Positions 31,237-40,100 are shown, counted from the first letter of the stretch. The stretch is 45,202 nt of DNA from an uncultured Anaerotignum sp. (GCF_905212195.1 NZ_CAJMDQ010000008.1:1-45202), one strand, 5' to 3'. The notes: generated from the sequence alone by a model not told the origin. Numbers and translations are program-made.

Positions 31237-31261
31237 GACAGTCCCTCCTTTCGTTGGTGCC

Positions 31262-31290
31262 AGTATAACATGGATTTTTCAGTGATACAA
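31262..31290 (-). promoter_or_regulatory. EamA promoter
   Basis: On the minus strand TTGTAT (31285-31290), a 17-base spacer and TATACT (31262-31267). Confidence 0.7.
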
Positions 31291-31313
31291 TAAATCTAAC
31301 AAAATTAAATATA

Positions 31314-31342
31314 TTGAAATTATGTGTGATGTGCTGTACAAT
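31314..31342 (+). promoter_or_regulatory. XRE-cupin regulator promoter
   Basis: TTGAAA (31314-31319), a 17-base spacer and TACAAT (31337-31342). Only 23 A/T-rich bases separate it from the divergent EamA -35 box, so one bound regulator could control both. Confidence 0.7.
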
Positions 31343-31361
31343 GAGCGGAGAGGTGAGGGGC

Positions 31362-31913
31362 ATGAAAAATACCAGAATCGGTGAGAAAATTGCAGAATAT
31401 CGACGGAAAAATGGTTTGACTCTACGGGATTTTGCCAAGCAGACCAATTTGAGTACTGCTTTGCTCAGCCAGTTGGAACGGAATATTGGTAATCCCACTT
31501 TAAGCATCTTGTCTACGCTGGCAGAGGCCATGGGCATTTCTGTATCAGAACTGGTGGAACAGAAGGTGGAAAACGCCGAAATGATATTGCGGAAGGAACA
31601 GCGTAAGACAATCGTTATGTATCAGGGACAAACCATGTATGACGTTTTGGCTTGTGATACCTGTCATGCCAATCTGGAATTGCTTCTCATGACGCTGGAA
31701 GGAAAATCGTGGACATCCAATGGATATACCCAGCATACCCAAGAGGAGGAAGTGGCTTATGTGCTGCAGGGAGAAGTGACCATTGACTTGGAGGGGGAAG
31801 TCTTTGTGTTGGGGGAAGAAGATACCATCCGTATCCTGCCGGGAAGAAAACACAAACTCTATAACCACACAGATACAGAAGTGAAAGTATTATTTGTAAA
31901 ATGCAGAGTATAA
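31362..31913 (+). CDS. XRE-family transcriptional regulator with cupin domain
   Basis: The 183-residue protein joins an N-terminal helix-turn-helix (about 6-62; IGEKIAEYRRKNGLTLRDFAKQ, STALLSQLERNIGNPTLSIL) to a C-terminal cupin (about 105-180; HTQEEEVAYVLQGEVTIDLEG, IRILPGRKHKLYNHTD). This class often senses a small ligand in the cupin and regulates nearby transport or catabolic genes. I start at ATG 31362, preceded by GAGGTGAGGGG; the longer frame to 31314 would begin inside the promoter. Divergence from the EamA transporter suggests that gene as its target. A terminator follows directly. Confidence 0.9.
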   Translation: MKNTRIGEKIAEYRRKNGLTLRDFAKQTNLSTALLSQLERNIGNPTLSILSTLAEAMGISVSELVEQKVENAEMILRKEQRKTIVMYQGQTMYDVLACDTCHANLELLLMTLEGKSWTSNGYTQHTQEEEVAYVLQGEVTIDLEGEVFVLGEEDTIRILPGRKHKLYNHTDTEVKVLFVKCRV

Positions 31914-31945
31914 AAAAACCGATGTGAAAACATCGGTTTTTTTCA
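31914..31945. terminator. Bidirectional terminator between XRE-cupin and protease genes
   Basis: AAAAACCGATGT and ACATCGGTTTTT pair around GAAA, with U runs on both strands. Confidence 0.88.
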
Positions 31946-31953
31946 TTCAAATA

Positions 31954-33222
31954 TTAATTTGCAGGTACATAAATGGGATTGCTGGTGCCGCAGACCACGC
32001 CGTCCCGTACGGTAGCAATGCGGATGTAGAATCCCTGCTTATTTGTCATGGAAATGCCAAATGCATGGGGATAATTCCAGTACCACTGGTTGTTGTTCAG
32101 TGTGGTGTTTTTCACCTGCTGGTAATTGCCGCCTTCTTCGGAAGCAATATAAATATAGTAGTAATCCGCATCATAAACAGGTTCCCAAATGAAATAGGTA
32201 TAGCCATTTTCCGTTGTATAACTGATATTTCTGGGAGCAGATGGCTGATATACATAATTCTTCATGCCGCTGATGGGCAGGTTCATGGTACGGTGTACCG
32301 CAAGAACTTTTTCAATGGGAATAGCGAAATACTGGTTTTCGCTGTAAGAAGAACACATGCCGATGACCTGTCCGGCTGCGTTGAACAAACCGCCGCCGCT
32401 GCTGCCGTGGGCAATGGGCGCAGTCATGGAAATGATGTCGTCTGTATATCCGTTGACAGTACCTGTGCTGGAAACATTGCGTTTGCCTTTGGGAGAACCA
32501 ATGGCTGTGACTTTTTCTCCTGCTGTGATGGTATAAGATGGTGTCACAGGATGCAGTCCCTGTTTGTCAATTTGCAGGAGGGCAATGTCTGCCTGAGGGT
32601 CAAGACCTACAACGGTGATGCCGCCTGCGTAGATGGTGCCGTCATTGAATATAATCTGGGCTGTGGAAGCGTTTTCAATGACATGGAAGTTAGTGGCAAT
32701 GAGGCCGTCCTCTGACAGAACGATGCCGCTTCCCTGAATTTTATTTGTCTGGATATAAACCACAGAGTCTGCGGTGGTATATTCCGGTGTGGCAGGTGCG
32801 CCGCCTCTTTCAATGGATACGGTGTAGGTTTTGGAGTCCCAAGTGACAGAAGCACCGCTGTAGTCTGCCACAAAACGCAGAGGAACCATGGTGATATCAT
32901 CAATGATGCGGGGGGCTGCGTCTAATACCACTTGGGTATTATTGACGGTAGCATAAGCATTGTTGATGGTCAGATACATATTGGTATCTGCATCTTTTGC
33001 CACGATGGAACGGTCTTTTTCATTCCATACCACTTCGTAGCCCAGAGGTTCCATGATGTCCCGCATGGGAACCAGCACACGGTCATTTTCAATGACAGGG
33101 TCATGGCGGCAGGAAAGTACATTGCCGTCCAGCTGTACGGTCACATCTTTCGCCAAAGCAGGTACGGTGCTCCATAACAAAAGCAACAGTCCCAGAAGAA
33201 TACTGTATTTGATTTTTCTCAA
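31954..33222 (-). CDS. Secreted trypsin-like serine protease with stalk domain and Fn3-like tail
   Basis: A 422-residue exported protein. A signal peptide (about 1-25, ending near VPALA) is followed by a copper-amine-oxidase stalk (about 27-138; VLVPMRDIMEPLGYEVVWNEKDR, MVPLRFVADYSGASVTWD). A trypsin/HtrA-type protease comes next, with triad His180 (TNFHVIEN), Asp212 (QADIALLQ) and Ser275 (HGSSGGG). The C-terminal ~100 residues (PSAPRNISY, YTYFIWEPVYDADYYYIYI) resemble a fibronectin type III module. No PDZ domain is seen. I start at TTG 33222, nine bases after AAAGGA on the minus strand; no ATG fits. A role in surface protein quality control or processing is inferred. Confidence 0.83.
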   Translation of the reverse strand: MRKIKYSILLGLLLLLWSTVPALAKDVTVQLDGNVLSCRHDPVIENDRVLVPMRDIMEPLGYEVVWNEKDRSIVAKDADTNMYLTINNAYATVNNTQVVLDAAPRIIDDITMVPLRFVADYSGASVTWDSKTYTVSIERGGAPATPEYTTADSVVYIQTNKIQGSGIVLSEDGLIATNFHVIENASTAQIIFNDGTIYAGGITVVGLDPQADIALLQIDKQGLHPVTPSYTITAGEKVTAIGSPKGKRNVSSTGTVNGYTDDIISMTAPIAHGSSGGGLFNAAGQVIGMCSSYSENQYFAIPIEKVLAVHRTMNLPISGMKNYVYQPSAPRNISYTTENGYTYFIWEPVYDADYYYIYIASEEGGNYQQVKNTTLNNNQWYWNYPHAFGISMTNKQGFYIRIATVRDGVVCGTSNPIYVPAN

Positions 33223-33329
33223 AGAATCACATCCTTTCTTATGCTTTTCAGTATAGCATAGAACCGGAAAAAGAAAAGAGAACAGTGAAAATTGCAAAGA
33301 AAACGTAAAATCCTTCCATATGGGACATC

Positions 33330-33358
33330 GTTGCTTTTCTACTTAAAATGTGGTATGC
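33330..33358 (+). promoter_or_regulatory. Promoter of the GNAT gene
   Basis: TTGCTT (33330-33335), a 17-base spacer and TATGCT (33353-33358), with TGTGG just before the -10. Confidence 0.6.
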
Positions 33359-33392
33359 TGTTACCCGCAAGAAGCAGACAGGAGGAAACAAA

Positions 33393-33944
33393 ATGTTTGA
33401 GAGAGTTTTGACAGAAGAAGATTTTGAGAAAGTATATCCCATTCTTGAACAGAGTTTTCCAGAAACAGAACTGCGCACAAGAGAAGATCAGCTTGCCCTG
33501 CTTCAAAATGAAAGATATCGTTTGTATGCCATCAAGGATGAAAAGGAAAAAAACGGTGGGGTGATTGCTGCCTGGGAGCTGCCTGATGATTTGCTGTACG
33601 TGGATCATTTTGCCATTTTGCCGGAAAAACGGAATCATGGTTTTGGCGGGGATGTGCTGGATATGTTTTTGGATTGGAAACGTAAGAAAGTCGTTCTGGA
33701 AGTGGAATTGCCGGAAGATGAGCTGACACGCCGCCGGATTGGATTTTATGAACGCCATGGGTTTGTGTGGAATGATTATCCTTATATGCAGCCGCCTATG
33801 CGCAAAGGACAGAAGCCTTTTCCCCTTAGATTGATGACCAGACCGGGTGCGCTGGATGGAGAAACTTATGAACAGTACCGCTCTGCACTGCACCATATCG
33901 TGTATCGTTATACCAAAGAGGATTTGGGCAGAGTGAACAAATAA
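33393..33944 (+). CDS. GNAT-family N-acetyltransferase
   Basis: The 183-residue protein fits the GNAT fold: a beta-rich start (MFERVLTEEDFEKVYPILEQSFP), VDHFAILPEKRNHGFGGDVLDMFLDW containing the acetyl-CoA-binding R-x-x-G-x-G loop, and RRIGFYERHGFVWND near the end. The acceptor (small molecule or protein) is unknown. AGGAGG precedes ATG 33393; the upstream in-frame ATG at 33348 overlaps the promoter. It is monocistronic. No terminator with a clear U run is found after it; instead a structured stretch follows. Confidence 0.85.
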   Translation: MFERVLTEEDFEKVYPILEQSFPETELRTREDQLALLQNERYRLYAIKDEKEKNGGVIAAWELPDDLLYVDHFAILPEKRNHGFGGDVLDMFLDWKRKKVVLEVELPEDELTRRRIGFYERHGFVWNDYPYMQPPMRKGQKPFPLRLMTRPGALDGETYEQYRSALHHIVYRYTKEDLGRVNK

Positions 33945-34164
33945 TCATGTGCATTATGCATGAATTCAGTTCGTATTTTACGGAATCAACTTGTTGAAAC
34001 TGAATAAATGTACATGGATTTGAAAAATTAGCAGGAAAAAAAGAGGGTTTTTCCTGAAAAGGGAGAATAATAACATCATAAACATAAAGCATTAAGCTTT
34101 ACTGCAACACAATCTAACAAATACGAAAAGGTATATCACCAACATCATGAAGGGGGAGATTGCG
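33945..34164 (+). other. Intergenic region with several consecutive hairpins
   Basis: ATTCAGTT (33964-33971) pairs with AACTGAAT (33998-34005) around two small hairpins, CGTA-TTT-TACG (33972-33982) and TCAA-CTTG-TTGA (33986-33997). Further on are CAGGAAAAA/TTTTTCCTG (34032-34040 and 34048-34056) and AAAGC/GCTTT (34086-34100). None has a U tail. No reading frame or clear promoter is seen. It may be the leader of the next gene or the 3' end of the GNAT transcript. Confidence 0.4.
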
Positions 34165-34578
34165 ATGGTTCAGATTCTTGCAGGCGAAAAAGGTGAAGGT
34201 AAAACAAAGAAACTCATTGCAATGGCAAATGAAGCGGGCAAAACCGCGAAAGGCAGCGTTGTTTTCGTAGACGATGACAACAGCCGTATGTATGATCTGC
34301 ATTATAGCGTTCGTTTTGTAGATACACCGAAGTTTATTATGGAAGACCCTCAGGTTTTCAGAGGATTTGTTTGTGGTATCCTTTCTCAGAATAGCGATAT
34401 TGAAAAAATCTATATTGACGGCCTGAATCATATTGTAGACAAAGTTAGTGATGCGGATTTCGTGAAGTTCATCGAAGAACTGGAAAAGACTTCTGCTGAA
34501 GCTGAAACAGATATGATTATGATCATCAGCCGCAAACAGGATTTACTTCCTGCGGAAGTACAGAAATATCTGGTTTAA
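34165..34578 (+). CDS. Small P-loop NTPase-like protein
   Basis: A 137-residue cytoplasmic protein with a Walker A motif right at the N-terminus (GEKGEGKT, residues 7-14) and a Walker B-like strand (IEKIYIDGLNHI). A late strand MIMIISRK may be a sensor. It is too short for a full AAA+ or RecA core, and its overall class is unclear; similar clostridial proteins are sometimes labelled twitching-motility PilT, which I would not trust. AAGGGGGAG precedes ATG 34165. It stands alone, with a structured leader-like stretch before it and a strong terminator after. Confidence 0.7.
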   Translation: MVQILAGEKGEGKTKKLIAMANEAGKTAKGSVVFVDDDNSRMYDLHYSVRFVDTPKFIMEDPQVFRGFVCGILSQNSDIEKIYIDGLNHIVDKVSDADFVKFIEELEKTSAEAETDMIMIISRKQDLLPAEVQKYLV

Positions 34579-34590
34579 TCTGTAAGTAAG

Positions 34591-34625
34591 AAAGACTGTA
34601 TTCTTTATGAATACAGTCTTTTTTT
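34591..34625 (+). terminator. Terminator of the P-loop gene
   Basis: AAAGACTGTATTC (34591-34603) and GAATACAGTCTTT (34609-34621) form a perfect stem with a TTTAT loop and trailing T's. Confidence 0.9.
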
Positions 34626-34774
34626 GTGCCCATTTTTCATGTCGTACAAAGAAAAGAACAAGGAACTTAGATTCAGAAAAAATACACCATGATAGTTGTA
34701 TGAAAGAAAAGATGTATGACATATGTAAATGCTGAATTTTCGGTATTTTATGAAAAAATTGCATGGAAAAAATA

Positions 34775-34803
34775 CTGAAAAATGTGGTATGATTGTATAT
34801 AAT
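34775..34803 (+). promoter_or_regulatory. Candidate promoter of the CoA-transferase gene
   Basis: CTGAAA (34775-34780), a 17-base spacer and a perfect TATAAT (34798-34803). A second possible promoter (TTTACT, 18 bases, TAAAAT) lies near 34827-34856. The 369-base gap 34579-34947 otherwise holds only the terminator and A/T-rich DNA. Confidence 0.5.
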
Positions 34804-34947
34804 CAGAAACATGATGGACGATTCTTTACTTTTTGCCTATGACTATGGTAAAATATAAAATAATATTACGTATATTGTATGCATGAGAAGAAACGCATTG
34901 GCAGTATGCTGATTTTTAATCAAATAAATGAAGAAAGGTGAGAGAAT

Positions 34948-36255
34948 ATGAACAAATTCCAGGAAATGTATCAGGCAAAACGCAAATCCCCCGAAGAAGT
35001 TGCCATGTATGTAAAATCCGGTGACGTTTGCGCATGTCCCACAGGTTTGGAAGAACCTACCGCTATTTGTGAAGCGGTTGCAGCAAGAGCAATGAGAGGC
35101 GAACTGACAGGTGTTGTACACCACGCAACACTGTCCGTAAAAGGTGGCCCCTTCATGAAACCCGAACTGAAAGGCAAGTATGAATATGTATCCTGGTTTA
35201 CAGGCGGCCCTGGCAGAAAAGGCATCCAGGAAGGTATCCATACTTATATTCCTTGTAACTACAGCACTATCCCCAGCTACTGGAGAGATGTTCAGCCCAG
35301 ACTGAATGTTTTCTACGCAGAAGTTTCTCCTATGGACAAGCATGGTTACTTCAGCTGCCCTATGGCTGGCGCAGAAGTTGTAGCAATGCGTGAAAAAGCT
35401 GACATCATTCTGCTGGATGTAAACGATCAGATGCCTCGTGTTATGGGTGACTGCCTGATTCACATCTCTCAGGTAACCGCTCTGTGCGAATCCTCCAGAC
35501 CTCTGCTGGTTCTGAACAACCCTCCTCTGTCCGATGACGATAAGAAAATCGGTCAGATGATCGCTGACGAAGTTTGCGACGGCGCAACTCTGCAGCTGGG
35601 TATCGGCGGTATCCCCAACGCTGTTGGTGTTCTGCTGAAAGACAAAAAAGATCTGGGTCTGCACACAGAAATGTTCACAGACAGTATGGTTGACCTGCTG
35701 GAATGCGGCGCAGTAACCAACATGAAAAAACCTATCCACGTTGGTAAAACTGTTGCAACTCTGGCTTGGGGTTCCAAGAAAATGTACGACTTCATGGACG
35801 ACAACCCGGCTTTCGAAATGTATCCTGTAAGCTATATCAACAACCCTGCTGTTATTGCACAGCATGATAACTTCGTATCCGTTAACTCTTGTATCGAAGT
35901 TGACCTGTTTGGTCAGGTTTGCTCCGAATCCATCGGTACCAAACATTACAGCGGTTCCGGCGGTCAGCTGGACTTCGTAAGAGGTGCAAACATGTCCAAA
36001 GGCGGCAAAGGCTTCATCGCAATGCTTTCCACCACAAAAGGCGGCACTATCTCCAAAATCAAACCTATTCTGACACCTGGTTCCATCGTTACAACACCTA
36101 GAAACGAAGTGGACTTCCTGGTAACAGAAAACGGTATCGTTCGTCTGAAAGGTCAGACAGCTAGCCAGAGAGCAAAAATGATCATTTCCCTGGCTGCGCC
36201 TCAGTTCCGCGAAGAACTGGAATTCGAAGCAAAGAAAATGAACCTGATCATCTGA
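34948..36255 (+). CDS. Acetyl-CoA hydrolase/transferase family CoA-transferase
   Basis: The 435-residue protein matches the family of 4-hydroxybutyrate CoA-transferase and butyryl-CoA:acetate CoA-transferase. Features: LQLGIGGIPNAVGVLL, LGLHTEMFTDSMVDLLE, the probable catalytic Glu317 in NSCIEVDLFGQV, GSGGQLDFVRGA, VTTPRNEVDFLVTENG, and a C-terminal helix pair. It moves CoA between an acyl-CoA and a carboxylate such as acetate, a terminal step in fermentation. The exact acyl group is not decidable here. AAAGGTGAGAG lies upstream of ATG 34948. Codons favour those of the neighbouring PFOR and fhs genes, suggesting high expression. It is monocistronic. Confidence 0.85.
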   Translation: MNKFQEMYQAKRKSPEEVAMYVKSGDVCACPTGLEEPTAICEAVAARAMRGELTGVVHHATLSVKGGPFMKPELKGKYEYVSWFTGGPGRKGIQEGIHTYIPCNYSTIPSYWRDVQPRLNVFYAEVSPMDKHGYFSCPMAGAEVVAMREKADIILLDVNDQMPRVMGDCLIHISQVTALCESSRPLLVLNNPPLSDDDKKIGQMIADEVCDGATLQLGIGGIPNAVGVLLKDKKDLGLHTEMFTDSMVDLLECGAVTNMKKPIHVGKTVATLAWGSKKMYDFMDDNPAFEMYPVSYINNPAVIAQHDNFVSVNSCIEVDLFGQVCSESIGTKHYSGSGGQLDFVRGANMSKGGKGFIAMLSTTKGGTISKIKPILTPGSIVTTPRNEVDFLVTENGIVRLKGQTASQRAKMIISLAAPQFREELEFEAKKMNLII

Positions 36256-36266
36256 TCTGGAATATC

Positions 36267-36352
36267 TAGAAAAGCCTCGGCTATAGGGGCTGCTTCATAA
36301 GAAAATAAAGATAGCCGGAATCCTGCAAAAGGATTCCGGCTATTATATTTTT
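36267..36352 (+). repeat. Dispersed intergenic repeat with terminator, copy 4
   Basis: AGAAAAGCC ... GGGGCTG leads into CTTCATAAGAAAA (36293-36305). The perfect hairpin ATAGCCGGAATCC (36311-36323) / GGATTCCGGCTAT (36331-36343) and T-rich DNA follow. It terminates the CoA-transferase gene. Confidence 0.78.
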
Positions 36353-36411
36353 ATAGGGCTGGAGAGCAGATTTACCAAGGCTTTTTAAGTTCTTTTTTGA
36401 GGGGATTTCGT

Positions 36412-36440
36412 TTGACAATGATAGGTGTATATGCTATCTT
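36412..36440 (+). promoter_or_regulatory. Promoter of the dCMP deaminase gene
   Basis: A consensus TTGACA (36412-36417), a 17-base spacer and TATCTT (36435-36440), about 55 bases before the start. Confidence 0.7.
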
Positions 36441-36495
36441 TGTGGTAGGATTTTTGTGGGAAGATTTACGAAAGAAACGGAAGGGAGAAACGATT

Positions 36496-36939
36496 GTGAG
36501 AGCAAGTTGGGACGAATATTTTATGGAGATTGCGGAGATTGTCAAGACCAGAGCTACATGCCTGCGCAGACAGGTAGGGGCGGTCATTGTCAAAGATAAC
36601 CGTATCATTACAACAGGGTATAACGGTGCTCCTGCGGGCCTGAAACATTGTACGGAAATGGGCGGCTGCGAACGTCAGCGTCTGGGCATTCCCTCCGGCG
36701 AACGCCATGAGCTTTGCCGTGCCCTTCACGCAGAGCAGAATGCCATCATTCAGGCGGCAAAACTGGGTATTTCCACAGAAGGCGCGACCATTTATATCAC
36801 ATTGCAGCCTTGTGTCATTTGTGCGAAAATGCTCATCAATGCTGGTATCAAACGTATTGTGCACAAAGGGGAATATCCCGATGAACTGTCCAGAAAAATT
36901 CTGGAAGAAGCGGATATTGAAGTGGTAAAAATGGACTGA
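36496..36939 (+). CDS. dCMP deaminase (cytidine/deoxycytidylate deaminase family)
   Basis: The enzyme deaminates dCMP to dUMP, the precursor of dTMP. The 147-residue protein has the catalytic zinc site HAEQNAI (His78, Glu80) and PCVIC (Cys106, Cys109). The Cys/His-rich insert CTEMGGC ... GERHELCRALH is typical of dCMP deaminases with a second zinc. The start SWDEYFMEIAEIVKTRATC is also characteristic. I start at GTG 36496, preceded by AAGGGAG at a normal distance; the longer frame beginning 36397 overlaps the promoter. ComEB-type proteins are close relatives, but no competence genes are near. Confidence 0.92.
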   Translation: MRASWDEYFMEIAEIVKTRATCLRRQVGAVIVKDNRIITTGYNGAPAGLKHCTEMGGCERQRLGIPSGERHELCRALHAEQNAIIQAAKLGISTEGATIYITLQPCVICAKMLINAGIKRIVHKGEYPDELSRKILEEADIEVVKMD

Positions 36940-36963
36940 GCATTTCCGCTAACAAAGAACATC

Positions 36964-37015
36964 AAAAACTGACCTGCATCTGATTTTTACGACAGCAAAC
37001 GGGTCAGTTTTTTTG
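36964..37015 (+). terminator. Terminator of the dCMP deaminase gene
   Basis: AAAAACTGACC and GGTCAGTTTTT pair around a loop of about 27 bases, followed by more T's. Confidence 0.75.
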
Positions 37016-37036
37016 CATGAAATCACAGGTTTTCGT

Positions 37037-37065
37037 TTGCCAGCAGATTATTTTTATTGTATAAT
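37037..37065 (+). promoter_or_regulatory. Promoter of ftsK
   Basis: TTGCCA (37037-37042), a 17-base spacer and a perfect TATAAT (37060-37065). Confidence 0.8.
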
Positions 37066-37104
37066 ATTTTATTAGTGATTTCTTGAGAACAGAGGTGAAA
37101 AGCT

Positions 37105-40100
37105 TTGGCAGCAAAAGGGAGCAGCACGGGGCGAAAGACAACAAAATCCCCTGCGGTGAAGAAAACAGGCAGCAAAAGCACAAAAACAACGACTGCAAAA
37201 ACAACAGCAAAAAAAGCGAGTCATACAAAAAATACAAAATCTGCACCCAAGCGGGAAACCACCCGTATGCCGGAAAGCAGAGAACGATTTGGTGATAGTA
37301 TCTTAGACGAAGTGATACTGATTGTCATCATCGTCATCTCGGCGGTGGTGTTCATCAGCCAGATCACCAGTAAAATGGGGGTTGTTGGTCAGGTAATCGG
37401 GGGACTTTTTCAAGGGCTGTTAGGCATCAGCGGCGTATTGCTGCCGGTGCTGGTGATCATTTATTGCATCTGGATGCTTATGTCAGAAGAACGAAAATGG
37501 CCTTTGGTGCGTGCCTTTGGCGGTGCGTTGTTCCTGCTGACGGTGGCGTCTGCGGCGTATCTGTTCCATCCTTTGAATGTTTCCGGGGATCTTGGATTTG
37601 CGAAAAAAGCCATGGAGCTTTTTGACAGCGGTTCTTTGACCAACGGCGGTTTGATTGGCGGACTCTTTGGCGGCGGACTGTTTGGGCTGCTGGATGCATT
37701 GGGCAGCGTCATTGTTTTGCTGGCGATGCTGGTGATTTCCATCATTCTGGCAACAGGACGTTCTTTCTTTGGTGCTATGGGTACACTGGCAGACCATCAG
37801 AAAGTCAGAAGACAGGTGCGCAATGAGAAAATCAAAAATAAAGCTGACCGCATCCGTCAGGAAGAAAAAATGGAAGCGGCACGACTGGAAAAACAGGAAG
37901 CAAAGCGTCGCCGTGTGATGAATAAAGAAGATTTCAACATTGAGCTTCACGAAGTGGAAGCCACAGATCATCCTGAGGTGAAAGAAACGGTTTTCCGTCA
38001 GAAAAAGCAGGATTACAGTGTGAAAAAACGGGAACCCATTTACGATTTTGTGAAAGAAAACGAAATGCCCATGGAAGAACCCAAACGGGATTTCAATGTG
38101 GTATTTGGTGGAAAATTGCAGGTGGATGAGCTGGAGCAGGGCACACAGATGCCGCCCAAATCCACAGAACGCTTTAAGGTGGTAGAACCACTGAAAGAAG
38201 TTGCCAAAAAACAGGAACCTGTGGAAATGACAGAGGAAGAAGCGGTATACGAAAAAATCTTCGGCGAAGATAATACCGTAGAAAATATGGCAGAAGAAAC
38301 GCCCGAAGAAGCATGGGATATGGAATCTCAGGCGGCAGCCCTTGCGGCAGAAGCTATGCGGGCAGCAGAAGAAAAAACAGACTTCCATTTCGCAGATTTG
38401 GAAGATGCAGAAGAAACAGTATCTCCAGAAATGGACGTGCCAGAAGTGGAAGAACCCGCGGCAGAAGAAATGCCAGTGGAAGAAGTACAGCCTGTTGTAG
38501 AAGAAATGCCAGTGGAAGAAGTACAGCCTGTTGTAGAAGAAATGCCAGCAGACGTACCTGCACCGGAACCGGTAAAAACGGAAACAACAACAAGCCCGGA
38601 AGCGCAGAAAGAAACAGCACAGCAGCCAGCAGCTGCCCCTGCGGAACCGGCAGAAAAGCCTTATGTGTTCCCGCCTATCAGTTTGTTAGGACGTGACCCC
38701 GGCAATAACAGTGGTTCTGGCATTCTGGAACAGCAGAAAAACGGCAGAAAACTGGAAATGACACTGAAAAGTTTCGGTGTAGAAGCCCGCGTCATCAATG
38801 TCAGCGCAGGCCCCACTGTTACAAGATACGAAGTTTCTCCCAGTCAGGGGGTTAAGGTCAGCAAGATTGTCAATCTGGCAGACGATATCGCCCTGAATCT
38901 GGCGGCCAGCGGCATTCGTATTGAAGCGCCTATCCCCGGCAAAGCGGCGGTAGGTATCGAAGTTCCTAATAAAGAAACTAAGTCCGTATATCTGCGGACA
39001 GTGCTGGAAAGTGATGCTTTCCGCAAACACCCCTCTAAGCTAGCTTTTGCTTTGGGGGAAGACATTACAGGCAATCCCATTGTCACAGACATTGCGAAAA
39101 TGCCTCACTTGCTCATTGCCGGCGCAACAGGCAGTGGTAAGAGTGTCTGCATCAATACACTGATTACAAGTATTTTGTATAAGGCAGACCCGAAAGAAGT
39201 CAAACTCCTTCTGGTTGACCCCAAAGTGGTTGAATTGAGTGTATATAATGGTATTCCTCATTTGCTCATTCCAGTTGTTACCGACCCGAAAAAAGCATCG
39301 GCGGCACTGAACTGGGCAGTAAGAGAAATGCTGGAAAGATACAATGATTTTGCAGCATGCGGTGTCCGTGACATCAAAGGTTTCAATGCCATGAAGGAAG
39401 AAAAAGGAGAACCGGAAGCAAAAATGCCCCAGATCGTTATCATCATCGACGAATTGGCCGACTTGATGATGGCGGCACCCGGCGAAGTAGAGGATTCCAT
39501 CTGCCGTCTGGCGCAGATGGCTCGTGCGGCAGGCATGCATTTGATTATTGCCACACAGCGTCCTTCCGTAGATGTTATCACTGGCGTTATCAAAGCCAAT
39601 ATTCCTTCCCGTCTGGCATTTGCCGTTTCCTCCGGCATTGACTCCCGTACCATTTTGGATATGGTTGGCGCAGAAAAACTGCTGGGCAAAGGGGACATGC
39701 TGTTCTATCCTTCCGGTCAGTCCAAACCTTCCCGTATTCAGGGGGCTTTTGTAACAGATAAAGAAGTGGAACAGATTGTAGACTTCCTGCGGAAAAGCAG
39801 TCGTCCCGGATATACACAGGAAATGGTGGACCAGATTACGGCAGTGGCAAAAACCGCCAGCGGCCCCAGTGAGGAAACAGACGAGTTTTTCGAACCGGCA
39901 GTGGATTTGATTCTGGAAAAAGAAAAAGCTTCTGTTTCCATGCTCCAGCGTCAGTTCCGCATTGGCTATAACCGTGCGGCAAGACTCATGGACGAACTGG
40001 AAAGAAGGGGACTGGTTGGGCCCGAAGAAGGCAGCAAACCAAGAAAAGTCCTCATCACCAGAGCACAGTGGGAGGAAATGCAGTCCCCCACAGAGGAAAA

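Noticed and set aside
34579..34947. Search for a redox (Rex-type) operator before the CoA-transferase
   Set aside because: No TTGTGAAATATTTCACAA-like palindrome was found in the gap.
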